Source: UBA11403 sp963784615 | GTDB taxonomy: Bacteria; Pseudomonadota; Gammaproteobacteria; Legionellales; Legionellaceae | DNA length: 64,000 nt | Direction: 5' to 3' | Assembly: GCA_963784615.1 (NCBI GenBank) | Contig: CAWASG010000001.1 | Location: 434,001-498,000 of the forward strand | Program-made: the position numbers and the translations under genes | In this document: piece after piece, positions 53,487 to 62,260 of the stretch | Numbering within the stretch: position 1 is the stretch's first letter | Layout: every line of letters starts with the position of its first letter | Notes under the pieces: generated by a model | Database searches by the model: none | The model's input: only the letters and a program-made list of their open reading frames with translations | What the model was told of the DNA's origin: nothing

Positions 53487-53864
53487 TTAACGTATGCCTG
53501 TTACCAAAAAGGTAGCTGTTGACGAATTTGGTCCATTTAACGTACAGCTAACAGTCGCATTAATGCCAACTCGCGCACTAGTAATAGTATATCCGGTTGG
53601 CAACCCGCCTGTTAATAGATTTGCTGCGTTTCTGCAATTTCTGATACGAGCGCCATGAACGGTACTTATTATTCTGGCGGAATAGTTTTCAGCATTGGCA
53701 GTAGACAAGGTATTTGCAATAGCATTGGTTACTGTTGTTTGTGCATTTGATGATAAATCAATAAATTTTGGGACAATAAATACGGCCAAAATTGCCATAA
53801 TTGCGATGGTTGTTATGAGCTCAATCAGCGTGAATCCTCGGAGTTTAATATATTTTATCTTCAT
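53487..53864 (-). CDS. Type IV pilin-like protein
   Basis: 125 residues. The prepilin site is RGFTLIELITTIAIMAILAV, with the conserved Glu at position 5 after cleavage, followed by a hydrophobic helix. The C-terminal part has two cysteines (RNCRN and VSCTL) that could form a disulfide. It is short, like minor or MSHA-type pilins. It ends close to the left repeat copy and follows the CHASE3-like gene by 3 bp. Confidence 0.85.
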   Translation of the reverse strand: MKIKYIKLRGFTLIELITTIAIMAILAVFIVPKFIDLSSNAQTTVTNAIANTLSTANAENYSARIISTVHGARIRNCRNAANLLTGGLPTGYTITSARVGINATVSCTLNGPNSSTATFLVTGIR

Positions 53865-53867
53865 ACT

Positions 53868-54497
53868 TTAGGTCCTCTGTCGCTTTAAAAAAAAAGATAA
53901 AAATATTAATATCATATTTAGTAGGCCCAATGAAATGAATGATTGATTTGCAATATTAATGAAGTGTTGATATTGATTCATTGCCGTATTGAGTTGATCG
54001 GTTTTAATGATTCTTATATTGAGCATGAGCTGATTAATCTTATCAGTAAGAGGGAACTTGCTTTTGTCTGACATGAGATGTATATCAAGTTTTTTATCAA
54101 GAGACGAATATTCTTTAAGTACTTGTTGTAAAAATTTAATTTTTTGCTCTATTAGAGGGGTTGTTGCCTTAAAAATCTGGCTTTCTATAGGTTGCTTGTG
54201 TACTAATAACGAAAAGGTTTCAACATTAACTTGAATAGCGATTATTTCTTCTCGTATTTTTTTTATGTTAATTTTATTTTTTGTAAGTAATAGAGCATCT
54301 ACGTCTAAAGCTGCATCATTAATAGCTAGCAGCGTTCGATTTATAGCTCTGATGGACTCATAAGATGTAATGACGATGTCATTAGCTTTAATAGCCTGCT
54401 GATAAAGAGAGTAGGTCCAAATACCACTCGTTAATAATGATACTATAGTGATCAAGAAAACTATAATTATACAATGTTTGCGAATTGGTTTAGTCAT
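53868..54497 (-). CDS. CHASE3-like membrane sensor domain protein, no output domain
   Basis: 209 residues. Transmembrane segments at both ends (HCIIIVFLITIVSLLTSGIW and FISLGLLNMILIFLSFFLK) enclose a helical periplasmic domain with INRTLLAINDAALDVDALLL, as in CHASE3 sensors. Normally a kinase or MCP domain follows; here the protein stops after the second membrane segment (KRQRT). It is probably a truncated receptor or a stand-alone sensor. Confidence 0.5.
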   Translation of the reverse strand: MTKPIRKHCIIIVFLITIVSLLTSGIWTYSLYQQAIKANDIVITSYESIRAINRTLLAINDAALDVDALLLTKNKINIKKIREEIIAIQVNVETFSLLVHKQPIESQIFKATTPLIEQKIKFLQQVLKEYSSLDKKLDIHLMSDKSKFPLTDKINQLMLNIRIIKTDQLNTAMNQYQHFINIANQSFISLGLLNMILIFLSFFLKRQRT

Positions 54498-54660
54498 TTC
54501 TTTCCGTCCCTGAAATATACGTTAGAGGCTGTAGAGCAAATATCTCAACAGATCCTAATTATATGTAATTTAATTGCTGATGACTAATGGAAACTATATC
54601 TCAATGCATAACGTGCGCTTTGGCTGCAATATCAACACCAACTGCGTGCATAACTGCGAG

Positions 54661-54698
54661 TAATGAAGCACGTTTTTATGTCCAAATCCTTCTTTTCA
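54661..54698. repeat. 38-bp direct repeat, right copy
   Basis: The same 38 bases as at 53416-53453. The sequence between the CHASE3-like gene (54497) and this repeat holds no gene. Confidence 0.75.
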
Positions 54699-54757
54699 AG
54701 GTCGGCACAACTTTTTAAGACTATAATTAACTTAAGTGAGAGTTCAAGGAGTGAATC

Positions 54758-55003
54758 ATGTATGATGAAGAGGATATAATAAAAGAGGATGTTAACAGCA
54801 TTTTACAAAGACATGGGTTGCCTTCTAATGAATTTAAAATAACTATAGAGATAGGCTCGAGTTATGCCCCAAGGCAAATCGTAGGCTCACAGGTTTGGAT
54901 TACCATAGCAAAGAGCTCTATTAAAAAAAAATATGGATTGTACCTTACTAATTGGCCTAATGAGTTTGAAACCGACTTAAAAAATGGCTATTTTAACAAA
55001 TAA
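54758..55003 (+). CDS. Small hypothetical protein
   Basis: 81 residues, acidic start (MYDEEDIIKEDVNSILQRHG) then a beta-rich part (QVWITIAKSSIKKKYGLYL). AAGGAG precedes the ATG. No family is recognised. Confidence 0.45.
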   Translation: MYDEEDIIKEDVNSILQRHGLPSNEFKITIEIGSSYAPRQIVGSQVWITIAKSSIKKKYGLYLTNWPNEFETDLKNGYFNK

Positions 55004-55043
55004 AGGTATGGGACAGATCGTGTTAGCGTTATCGAAATATCCG

Positions 55044-55688
55044 TTATATGAGCAAGATCATGATGACCATTAACACCAACATCCCTCCCCACAAACAGAA
55101 AGCGAGGCGTGTTGCTTTCGCTGCCCGTTCTTTCTCCAACCAAGTTAGTGGGTGAATGCCCTGTATCAGAAAAGTTGTTACGCCAGCAAAATTCACGCAA
55201 ATAAGATTCACCAGAAAAAGCGAGAGCGATCCTATGGAAAGCGCGACATAATCGCTGCCCAGAAGTAGCCCGAACGTCGCAAGAGGCGGTAACAACGCGA
55301 CTGCAACCATTACTCCAATCATAGTCTCTGACACGCCCGTGGTGAACGCTAATGCGCCTGCGCAGCCCGACGAGAGAGCTAAAATAATATCGCTCAGCTT
55401 CACTCTGGTGCGTGATGCCACTTCGGGCATTTGAGGATCAACATGTACCAAAATCCCGATAAGCACAGATAATCCTATGATTATCGAAATTCCAACAAAG
55501 ACAGTCTTTAATGCATGCCGCAGGAGTAGAAAGTCACCCAGTGCTGTCCCAAGCCCCAGCGCCATGCTAGGCCCGAGCATTGGAGCAATGTGACCTTTCG
55601 GTAGGGCTGCGATAGAAAATATTTTTAATTTAGGGGTTGACAGGGTTTTAGGTCGTTTTTTCAAAATTCCCATGCATTTTTGCCCCAT
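55044..55688 (-). pseudogene. DUF389 membrane protein, N-terminally truncated
   Basis: 214 codons. From IAPMLGPSMALGLGTALGDF onward this is the DUF389 (TIGR00341-like) membrane domain with GCAGALAFTTGVSETMIGVM and ALLPPLATFGLLLGSDY. The first part of the family is missing and replaced by an unrelated start, right where the IS66-like terminal repeat lies (55588). So the gene was cut by that element. Confidence 0.7.
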
Positions 55689-55861
55689 TTATAATCTTCC
55701 TATTTGACTTGATCCTGGATGTGCACAAGACGTTACAAACACCACATTTGATCCCGGCCGTAGCTTAAAAATAATAATCCCTTAAACGCCTTCTTAGAAA
55801 GGAAAAATTGGCTTTTAAAACCTGCGGTATAATGATGCCACGTACAATGTGGTGATTATGT

Positions 55862-56960
55862 TTATGGCTAAAAAGACCCGGGCGAAATGGTGCTGATGCC
55901 TATGAGGGCGCGTCTATCATTGAGGTTGAGCATCCTGAATTAAATCCGGGCGATACTTGTCCTGCAGAGGCTTGTGATGGGCGCTTATACGAGATGAGCG
56001 AGCCAGGGACTTTGGTTAGCGTTCGTGGTGCGCCATTAGCAAGTGCCACCCGTTATAACCTGTAGAAATTGCGCTGCGGCGTGTGACACTTCTGTAAAAA
56101 TCATGAGCGAAATCAAAGCTGCTAAAGCGGCTGCAAAAGGTGAAAAAAGCCAACACACTTGTTTTACAACAGGGATTGTGAGCCTTCATGAAGACCATCG
56201 AACGTACCTTTATATCACCGATAATCGCACGGCTGGCAAATGCATCACAGATATCATGAGTATACGTGACGCAAGTTTAGATATCCCCATCATGATGTGC
56301 GATGCATTATCAGCTAATATTCCGCAAGGTATATCTGAGAATTTATACATCCTGTGTTATTGCCTGGTTCATGCCAGGCGACAGTTTTACGAGTTGCCCG
56401 ATGGCTATGATGATGTGGCCGATAAAGTCATTGGCTTAATTGGTACCATATACGACCACGAGTCACACACCAAGGGCTATAGCAGTGAGAAGCGACTCGC
56501 CTATCATCAAGAAAAAAGCACACCCGTTATGGACGCGCTTAGATTGTATCTTGAGGAACAAAAGCCGGAGTTTGAGCCTAATTCTGTTGCGGGTAAGGCG
56601 ATTGACTACATATTAAATCGTTGGACAGAATTATCACAGTTTTTGCGTCAACCTCATGCCCCGCTTGATACGAATATCGTTGAGCGCGCACTAAAATTGG
56701 TGATTCAGGTTAGAAAATCATCGATGTTTTATAAAACCTTAAACAGCGCCGCATTTGCGAGTTACGTGCAATCGGCCTTATACAGCGCGGCCCAAAACGA
56801 TATCAATCCATGCGAATACATGAGCGCACTTATCGATAACGAACAAGCAGTGATACACAATCCTCACGATTGGTTGCCATGGCATTACAAGCAAACTCTC
56901 AAGCAGAGCTTGGAAGCGAGCGCCAAGAAGGATGCATTGCTGCAGGCGTCCCCTGATTGA
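55862..56960 (+). pseudogene. IS66 transposase TnpC, broken
   Basis: The start reads GADAYEGASIIEVEHPELNP and CPAEACDGRLYEM, then hits TAG at 56062 and a second stop. It resumes in another frame as GEKSQHTCFTTGIVSLHEDH, VHARRQFYELPDGYDD and ALKLVIQVRKSSMFYKTL. The zinc-ribbon and part of the DDE core are lost. It is inverted relative to tnpA and tnpB, unlike the normal tnpA-tnpB-tnpC order. Confidence 0.65.
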
Positions 56961-57243
56961 GGATAATCGTCATCGTTGTAGCACAAATTCGCTCGTCACT
57001 GGATTTTGGCCAATAGGCCAACTTGCCTTGAGAGAATCGTTTCGTGCATAGCCAAAAACCCGTGCCGTCGTAAACTAATAGTTTGACGGCTATGCCGCTT
57101 TTGTTGCGAAAAGCAAACACTGCGCCATCATAGGGAGAACCTATACTTTGGCGACAAAGCCCCACCAATGCATCGATGCCTTTCCTAAAATCAATTGGCT
57201 CAACACTGAGATGCAGGTGATGCTGTGGTGTGATTTGAATCAT
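56899..57243 (-). CDS. tnpB: IS66 accessory protein TnpB
   Basis: 114 residues: HHLHLSVEPIDFRKGIDALV, then YDGAVFAFRNKSGIAVKLL and DGTGFWLCTKRFSQGKL, the TnpB (IS66 Orf2) pattern. It overlaps tnpA by 4 bp and the 3' end of the inverted tnpC. Confidence 0.85.
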   Translation of the reverse strand: MIQITPQHHLHLSVEPIDFRKGIDALVGLCRQSIGSPYDGAVFAFRNKSGIAVKLLVYDGTGFWLCTKRFSQGKLAYWPKSSDERICATTMTIILNQGTPAAMHPSWRSLPSSA

Positions 57244-57611
57244 AACAACGCGCCAATATGAGGCAATATCAGAGGAAGCTCATGTACGCTAACACAAAGC
57301 GTCATCGCTCGATCCTTGCCTTGTATGGTTAATCGAACCTCGGAACTCTTCAGGAGATTGGTTTTAACCTCATCTCTGGATGCCAAAACAAAACCTTTAT
57401 CAGCAGGAGATTGTACTCGGCTTTCCAAGCGAGGCTTAAACTGACCGGCACTCAGTCGAAGTCGATGACAAATTTTAGAGTGTTTGTGTGCAGGGTAAAG
57501 TTTCAACGCCATGGCCCAGAGAGATTCGGGGATCGGATCCGTGCGACTATTGCGCTGAGCACGCCAGTCACAAAATGCCGCCTCTACTGATTCTAATGTG
57601 ATGCTATCCAT
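57240..57611 (-). CDS. tnpA: IS66 accessory protein TnpA
   Basis: 123 residues, with AFCDWRAQRNSRTDPIPESL and KHSKICHRLRLSAGQFKPRL, matching IS66 TnpA with an HTH. First gene of the minus-strand pair. The stretch between it and the right inverted repeat is short. Confidence 0.65.
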   Translation of the reverse strand: MDSITLESVEAAFCDWRAQRNSRTDPIPESLWAMALKLYPAHKHSKICHRLRLSAGQFKPRLESRVQSPADKGFVLASRDEVKTNLLKSSEVRLTIQGKDRAMTLCVSVHELPLILPHIGALL

Positions 57612-57664
57612 CGAGTAAAACTCCTCTGTTAAGAAGAGCCTACTCTACAAAATCATTCTAGGTA

Positions 57665-57923
57665 TGTCACACAGGCTTGCCGAAAGGTCACATTTAATCC
57701 GAAGCCATTCATGTGTTCAATAATTTGATCTGGTTGTTCATCACAGGTAACATAGACGACACTTTCACCTTTGATGAGTTGCGCATGAGCGAAAAAAAAG
57801 AGTGAAAATCGTTTTTCCTGACCCAGGGCCACCTTTGAGAAGCGTCGATCTGTTGTTTAAGTACCCGCCGTTTAATATGCTATCAAGGCCTCGGATACCA
57901 GAACTTCTTTTTTCAACTCGCAT
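57665..57923 (-). pseudogene. KaiC-like ATPase, N-terminal fragment with frameshift
   Basis: From ATG at 57923 (AGGGAG upstream) it reads MRVEKRSSGIRGLDSILNGG and TLLKGGPGSGKTIFTLFF, a KaiC/RecA-type Walker A. At an eight-T run the frame shifts, continuing as AHAQLIKGESVVYVTCDEQP. It is cut at the IS66 repeat. The rest of the ATPase is absent. The stretch 57924-58136 has no gene. Confidence 0.65.
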
Positions 57924-58136
57924 TCATTGACTCCCTGTCAAAGTGACTATTCCAACTCTATTATGATGAGTATAGACGAATTGTATCTTTCTGCTGAAAT
58001 GAGCAGGGGGATTATAGTAACGAGGGCTCCGTTTAATTATCGGCGCGCCAAGCTTTATTATTGGTGTTAGTTCATCCATTTCTGCCATTGCACAACAATG
58101 CTTCTGAATTAGGGACGCGCGTTCAGGTTAGAATTC

Positions 58137-59111
58137 CTATTCATTATCAGGCAATTCATTTAAAACAGCACGCTCACGTTCAAGCTCAGAGCGCAGCTCC
58201 TCTTCCGTTGGTAAATAGTGCAAGTACTTCGAAGCAAAAAGTTGTTTGCTTTCGGTTAATACCGAATATTTAGCAACGGCCTCACTTTTTTCGCTACATA
58301 AAATTAAACCAATAGTGGGGTTATCATCAGTTCCTTTGCGATGTTGATCATAAATTCTGACATAGGTATCAATCTGCCCTACATCTTGATGGGTTAATTT
58401 GCCTATTTTTAAATCGATCAGCAAAAAGCATTTAAGCTTGAAGTTGTAGAAAACAAGATCAATATAAAAATCCTGATCTTCTGTGGCAATCCGTTGTTGA
58501 CGTTCAACAAACGCAAATCCTTTACCAAGTTCTAGCAAAAATTGTTGAAGATTGTTTATGAGGCCTTGCTCTAGCTCAGTTTCAATCACTGGTTGGTAAG
58601 GTAAATTGAGAAAATCTAAAATATAGGGATCACGCAAGTAATTTTTAGCGTCAATCTGTAATGGCTTTGTATGATCTTCCGCTTCTTGGATGACAGGGGA
58701 TTTATCTTTACTCATGAGTAAACGATCATAATAAAGCTTATCAATTTGGCGATCTAACGCCCTAACGCTCCATACGTTTTCTATGGCTTCTTGAGTATAC
58801 CATTCACGTGCCTTAGAATCTTGAACTCGTAATAAAATGCGATGGTGCGTCCAAGTCAATTTGGTACTCACTGCGTGCCAAATTGGATTTTGTAAGTAAA
58901 AAGCCCGCATATTCAATAAGTTCCTTGCAGTAAAGCCTTTACCAAACTCCTTGCGTAAATCTTGTGCTAGATTATTAATCTGAGATTGGCCATAGGCTGC
59001 TCTTTTGTCTCCTTTTTGCTCTTCTTCAACAATCAAGCGGCCAACCTCCCAGTATGTATTGACCATAGCATGATTGACCGTCTGCTGTAGTTGGGTTCTA
59101 GATTCCTGCAT
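58137..59111 (-). CDS. YhcG/DUF1016 PD-(D/E)XK nuclease, N-terminus cut
   Basis: 324 residues: the DUF1016 N-terminal part (NTYWEVGRLIVEEEQKGDKR, DLRKEFGKGFTARNLLNMRA), then the PDDEXK nuclease core (DLVFYNFKLKCFLLIDLKIG) and PTIGLILCSEKSEAVAKYSV. The frame continues upstream without an ATG as STELLSAIRNLMQE, where it joins the IS21 remnant at about 59152, so about 15-20 native residues are lost or the start moved. The family is linked to defence and recombination. Confidence 0.8.
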   Translation of the reverse strand: MQESRTQLQQTVNHAMVNTYWEVGRLIVEEEQKGDKRAAYGQSQINNLAQDLRKEFGKGFTARNLLNMRAFYLQNPIWHAVSTKLTWTHHRILLRVQDSKAREWYTQEAIENVWSVRALDRQIDKLYYDRLLMSKDKSPVIQEAEDHTKPLQIDAKNYLRDPYILDFLNLPYQPVIETELEQGLINNLQQFLLELGKGFAFVERQQRIATEDQDFYIDLVFYNFKLKCFLLIDLKIGKLTHQDVGQIDTYVRIYDQHRKGTDDNPTIGLILCSEKSEAVAKYSVLTESKQLFASKYLHYLPTEEELRSELERERAVLNELPDNE

Positions 59112-59772
59112 GAGATTGCGAATTGCGGATAGTAATTCGGTTGAAACGAGAGTTGCTCGTAATCATCAGACTGCGCATTTCATAGCGCGCTGCAAGCAAA
59201 GTAAATAGCACATCGGTCTCTTGCCTCTCAAATGGGACATACGATAGATCATCAATAATCAGTAATTCAAAGCGATCTAATTTTTTAATAAACTGATCAA
59301 GCTTGAGAACAGATTTTGCCTGGAGAAGCAGTTGCACAAGGCTTGCCGCAGTGTAAAAACAAACGCGTCTCCCAAGAAGACACCATTCGCGAGCTAAGGC
59401 GATGCTTAAGTGCGATTTGCCTGTTCCTGGGTTTCCAAAGATTAACACATTGCCGCAGCGGTCTATAAACTCGCCTTCTGCCAGGTGCTGTACTTGGCTA
59501 GGAGCAAGGCCAGGAATGCGTGTCATATCAAAATCTGACAGTAATTTGTCGCGCGGGAGCTTGGCGTCCTTGATCAATTTATCAATCCGTTTCTGATTGC
59601 GAAGCTCGCTCTCCCTGAACATGATCTCATATAAAAACTCAGTATAGGATGCTTTCTCTTTTTCAGCTCGCTCAGCCGTTGATTGATAGCAACCAAGACA
59701 TACCGGTAACTTTAAAAGGGCCAGTAGTTGCTCTAATTCCTGAGTTAAATTAATCGGTGTTTTCATTTTCAA
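59098..59772 (-). pseudogene. IstB ATPase fragment fused to the YhcG locus
   Basis: Starts like IstB (NLTQELEQLLALLKLPVCLG), with Walker A FGNPGTGKSHLSIAL and Walker B LLIIDDLSYV. After RYEMRSLMITSN the sequence is no longer IstB and runs into the nuclease gene in another frame. The C-terminal part is lost at about 59152. Confidence 0.7.
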
Positions 59773-60230
59773 TGGCTCCTTGAGGTGAAGTCATGAGAAG
59801 AAAGTAATCGATCATAATCCACCAAATTAGGCTGGATCACCTTGACCTTTCGGCGCTCTTGCTGAAAAACATCCATTAGTTCTTTGACGTTTTCAAGCGT
59901 AGGTAGTTGTCGTTCTTCAAGTAGTAATTCTATGGCGTCTGCAACCTGCTGTTCTGATTGGACGTTAGCGAGCTGCAAAAGCTTCAAGTAAGTTTTATCT
60001 GCTGTGGCGGGTCTTGCATCACAAAGGTTGTCATAAGCACGGCGAAAGCACAATCGGGGAAATCGAACCCGCTTCCCTATGATTTGGCCTAGATCATCAA
60101 ATACTATGAAAGACCATGAAACCATATATAAAATCAGGGCACGATAGGGGACAGAAACCATCGACAGAGTTGTCTTTGATCGCCCTTTATTGTCAGTGAA
60201 TAAACCCGCAATAAACCCTTTAGCATACAC
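59769..60230 (-). pseudogene. IstA transposase, C-terminal fragment
   Basis: Only the last third looks like IstA (PATADKTYLKLLQLANVQSE, AIELLLEERQLPTLENVKEL, NLVDYDRLLSS). The N-terminal part of this frame (FIAGLFTDNKGRSKTTLSMV) is unrelated. The catalytic domain is absent. With the istB fragment it marks an old IS21 copy. Confidence 0.6.
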
Positions 60231-60297
60231 TCTAATTTCTTAATCGAAATCGGCATGTTGTGAAAAATTAAAAAATAGGCGATAATTACAGTAAGAA

Positions 60298-60352
60298 AAC
60301 CCGTCAAGGCTATGCTCTTATGAGTATCCTCAAACCGACGGGTTACTTTTTT
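60298..60352 (+). ncRNA. Putative small structured RNA upstream of abi gene 2 (abiF-RNA-like)
   Basis: AACCCGTC (60298-60305) pairs with GACGGGTT (60337-60344), enclosing ATGCTC-TTAT-GAGTAT (60312-60327, one G-U), followed by a T run (60347-60352). It ends 8 bp before the Abi start codon. It has the same plan as the element at 8738-8782 with different sequence. Confidence 0.5.
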
Positions 60353-60359
60353 ATAAGCC

Positions 60360-61256
60360 ATGACAATGCAATATAATAAACCTTTTCAATCAATAGACCA
60401 ACAACTTACTTTATTATCTCAAAGAGGGTTGGTTATAGATATCGATGCTGCCCATTATTTAAAGCACTTAAACTACTATCGTCTCTCTGGTTATTGGTTG
60501 CCATTTTATGAAGACGGTTGTACTCATCAATTTAAAAAGAATAGTCGATTCTCTGATGTTTTAAATTTATATATTTTTGACAGAGAGTTAAGGTTACTGC
60601 TATTAGATGCCATAGAGCGCATTGAAGTATCAGTAAAAACTCAATGGGCTTATTATTTTTCTGAGAGTCATGGATCACATGCTTATATGGACTGCAAGTT
60701 AAGTAATAACATTCAATGGCATGCGCAAAACATCATGCTTTTGGAAAAAGAGCTTAAAAGAAGTGATGAGCTTTTTATATCGCATTATCAACAAACCTAT
60801 ACTTCACCGTCCATGCCACCGATATGGGTTATTTGTGAAATTATGTCGTTTGGTTTGTTATCAAGGTGGTTGAAGTCAATGAAAGCAAGTAAGCCTCGTA
60901 CTGAGATTGCCAAAAACTATGCTTTGGATTACTCCTTGTTGATAAGTTATGTCGAGCATATCGCTTATTTACGAAATATATGCGCTCATCATGGACGTAT
61001 TTGGAATAGAAAGATGACCAAAACGATGCAAATGCCGCGAACTAAACCAAAGCATTTGATAAGTAGTTTTAATTTCGATGAGCTATCTAATAGGAAAATT
61101 TATAACAGTTTGGTCATGATGATCTACTTATTAAATATCATTAGCCCTCAAAATCATTTTAAAGATCGATTGCTAGCGTTGATTGATATGCATGCGATTC
61201 AACCCATCATGATGGGGTTTCCTGTTGATTGGAAACACCGAGCAATTTGGCTGTGA
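60360..61256 (+). CDS. Abi_2-family abortive infection protein (HEPN-type)
   Basis: 298 residues with HYLKHLNYYRLSGYWLPFYE, YIFDRELRLLLLDAIERIEV and the HEPN-like RNICAHHGRIWNR. It is a diverged paralogue of the protein at 8796-9773. No ribosome site is visible; the terminator hairpin of the small RNA lies directly before the ATG. Likely role: phage defence or a toxin held in check by the RNA. Confidence 0.85.
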   Translation: MTMQYNKPFQSIDQQLTLLSQRGLVIDIDAAHYLKHLNYYRLSGYWLPFYEDGCTHQFKKNSRFSDVLNLYIFDRELRLLLLDAIERIEVSVKTQWAYYFSESHGSHAYMDCKLSNNIQWHAQNIMLLEKELKRSDELFISHYQQTYTSPSMPPIWVICEIMSFGLLSRWLKSMKASKPRTEIAKNYALDYSLLISYVEHIAYLRNICAHHGRIWNRKMTKTMQMPRTKPKHLISSFNFDELSNRKIYNSLVMMIYLLNIISPQNHFKDRLLALIDMHAIQPIMMGFPVDWKHRAIWL

Positions 61257-61360
61257 CTTTTGTGTATAGATAGGGCATGCTGCTAATGGAATGCAAACCA
61301 GACTGTCATCTATATATTCCAGTGCAGGTCTCCAGCACAAAAAAATAAGGGTTAAATAAA

Positions 61361-61882
61361 ATGCATCCCAATCCTAACGAGTTATATCCCATCCCAAGCT
61401 GGCCCTACGTTAAGACCTCTGCGCTGTGGGACCCTCTAAATAGGCTGATTTTTATTTTAATCGTATATAATATAATTAATTTAAGATTTTTATAAAATTG
61501 ACGCAAAGTTTATTTGCTTTAATTGTATTAAATAAGATTTAAAAAATACACAAATCTATTTAATAGCAGTAACACAACAAAATTTCTGTATAAAAAATTA
61601 TCTTACGGGGTCCCGCAGCGCAGAGGTCTTAACGTAGGGCCCAACGGCATTTTAAACAAGATGTGATTTTAATGTTGGTTCGTTGGTACGTGGCTTACGC
61701 GTTGAGCTATCGTGACATTGAGGAGTTGGCGGCAGAGCGCGGATTGAAAGTTGACCACTCCACCATCAATCGCTGGGTTGTTCATTACTCGCCTCAACTG
61801 GAAGAGACTTTCCGCAAGCGTCATAAGCGACCCGTTGGAATTTCATGGCGCATGGACGAGACCTATATTAAGGTGAAAGGCC
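61361..61882 (+). pseudogene. IS6-family transposase, N-terminal part with a MITE inside
   Basis: Starts MHPNPNELYPIPSW at 61361, is interrupted by a 241-bp inverted-repeat element, and resumes as RHFKQDVILMLVRWYVAYAL, RDIEELAAERGLKVDHSTIN and RMDETYIKVKG, the IS6/IS26 transposase pattern including the first catalytic Asp. It ends abruptly at 61882, where transposon copy D begins inside its accessory gene. Confidence 0.75.
61401..61641. repeat. MITE-like element with 34-bp inverted ends
   Basis: Ends at 61401-61434 (GGCCCTACGTTAAGACCTCT and on) and 61608-61641 are inverted copies with one mismatch. The 173-bp interior is AT-rich and non-coding. It sits in the 5' end of the IS6-type transposase gene, consistent with a non-autonomous transposable element. 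Confidence 0.75.
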
Positions 61883-62135
61883 TTTTGTATTGTACCTTTC
61901 TGGTATGAGCGCTTACGCTATATCAAAAACAATGCCGCCTTCACGCCAGACCATAAAGCGTTGGCTGATGCGCTTTGTAGAGCAATTTCGACTTCATAAA
62001 GATGCGTTGTGTACTCATTTTTATGCACTGGGTAGAGCCATAAATATGGCTGACTTTTGGCAAGCAACGCTCCAGAAGATGCGTTTGAGTGAAGCGATGC
62101 GCCTTTGCCATGTAGCCGGAGTTGTTATCCCATGA
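61883..62135 (+). pseudogene. Zinc-ribbon/HTH accessory protein, C-terminal fragment (copy D)
   Basis: Keeps only the HTH end (SGMSAYAISKTMPPSRQTIK to HVAGVVIP). The zinc-ribbon half is lost at the IS6 junction. Confidence 0.75.
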
Positions 62136-62260
62136 ACATATAATCGGTTCAAGCATGAGTTGTGCAATGCTTATGCAAATATGAACCCCACACAGTTTGG
62201 TCGTTTCGGTGCCATGATTTTACTGATTAACTTCACTCCCCATTAATAGCGGAGAGAAAA

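Larger units (their letters stand above)
55588..57694. mobile_element. IS66-type element, degenerate and rearranged
   Basis: AATGTGACCTTTCGG at 55588 and its complement ending at 57694 form inverted ends; the similarity extends about 24 bases with four mismatches. Inside are tnpA and tnpB on the minus strand and a broken tnpC on the plus strand. The flanks are two different genes (DUF389 and KaiC-like), with no target duplication, so the region has been rearranged. The stretch 55690-55860 contains no gene. Confidence 0.55.

Noticed and set aside
55588..57694. The GTGACCTTTCGG inverted pair as a composite transposon boundary
   Set aside because: No duplicated target and different flanking genes; treated as decayed IS66-type ends.
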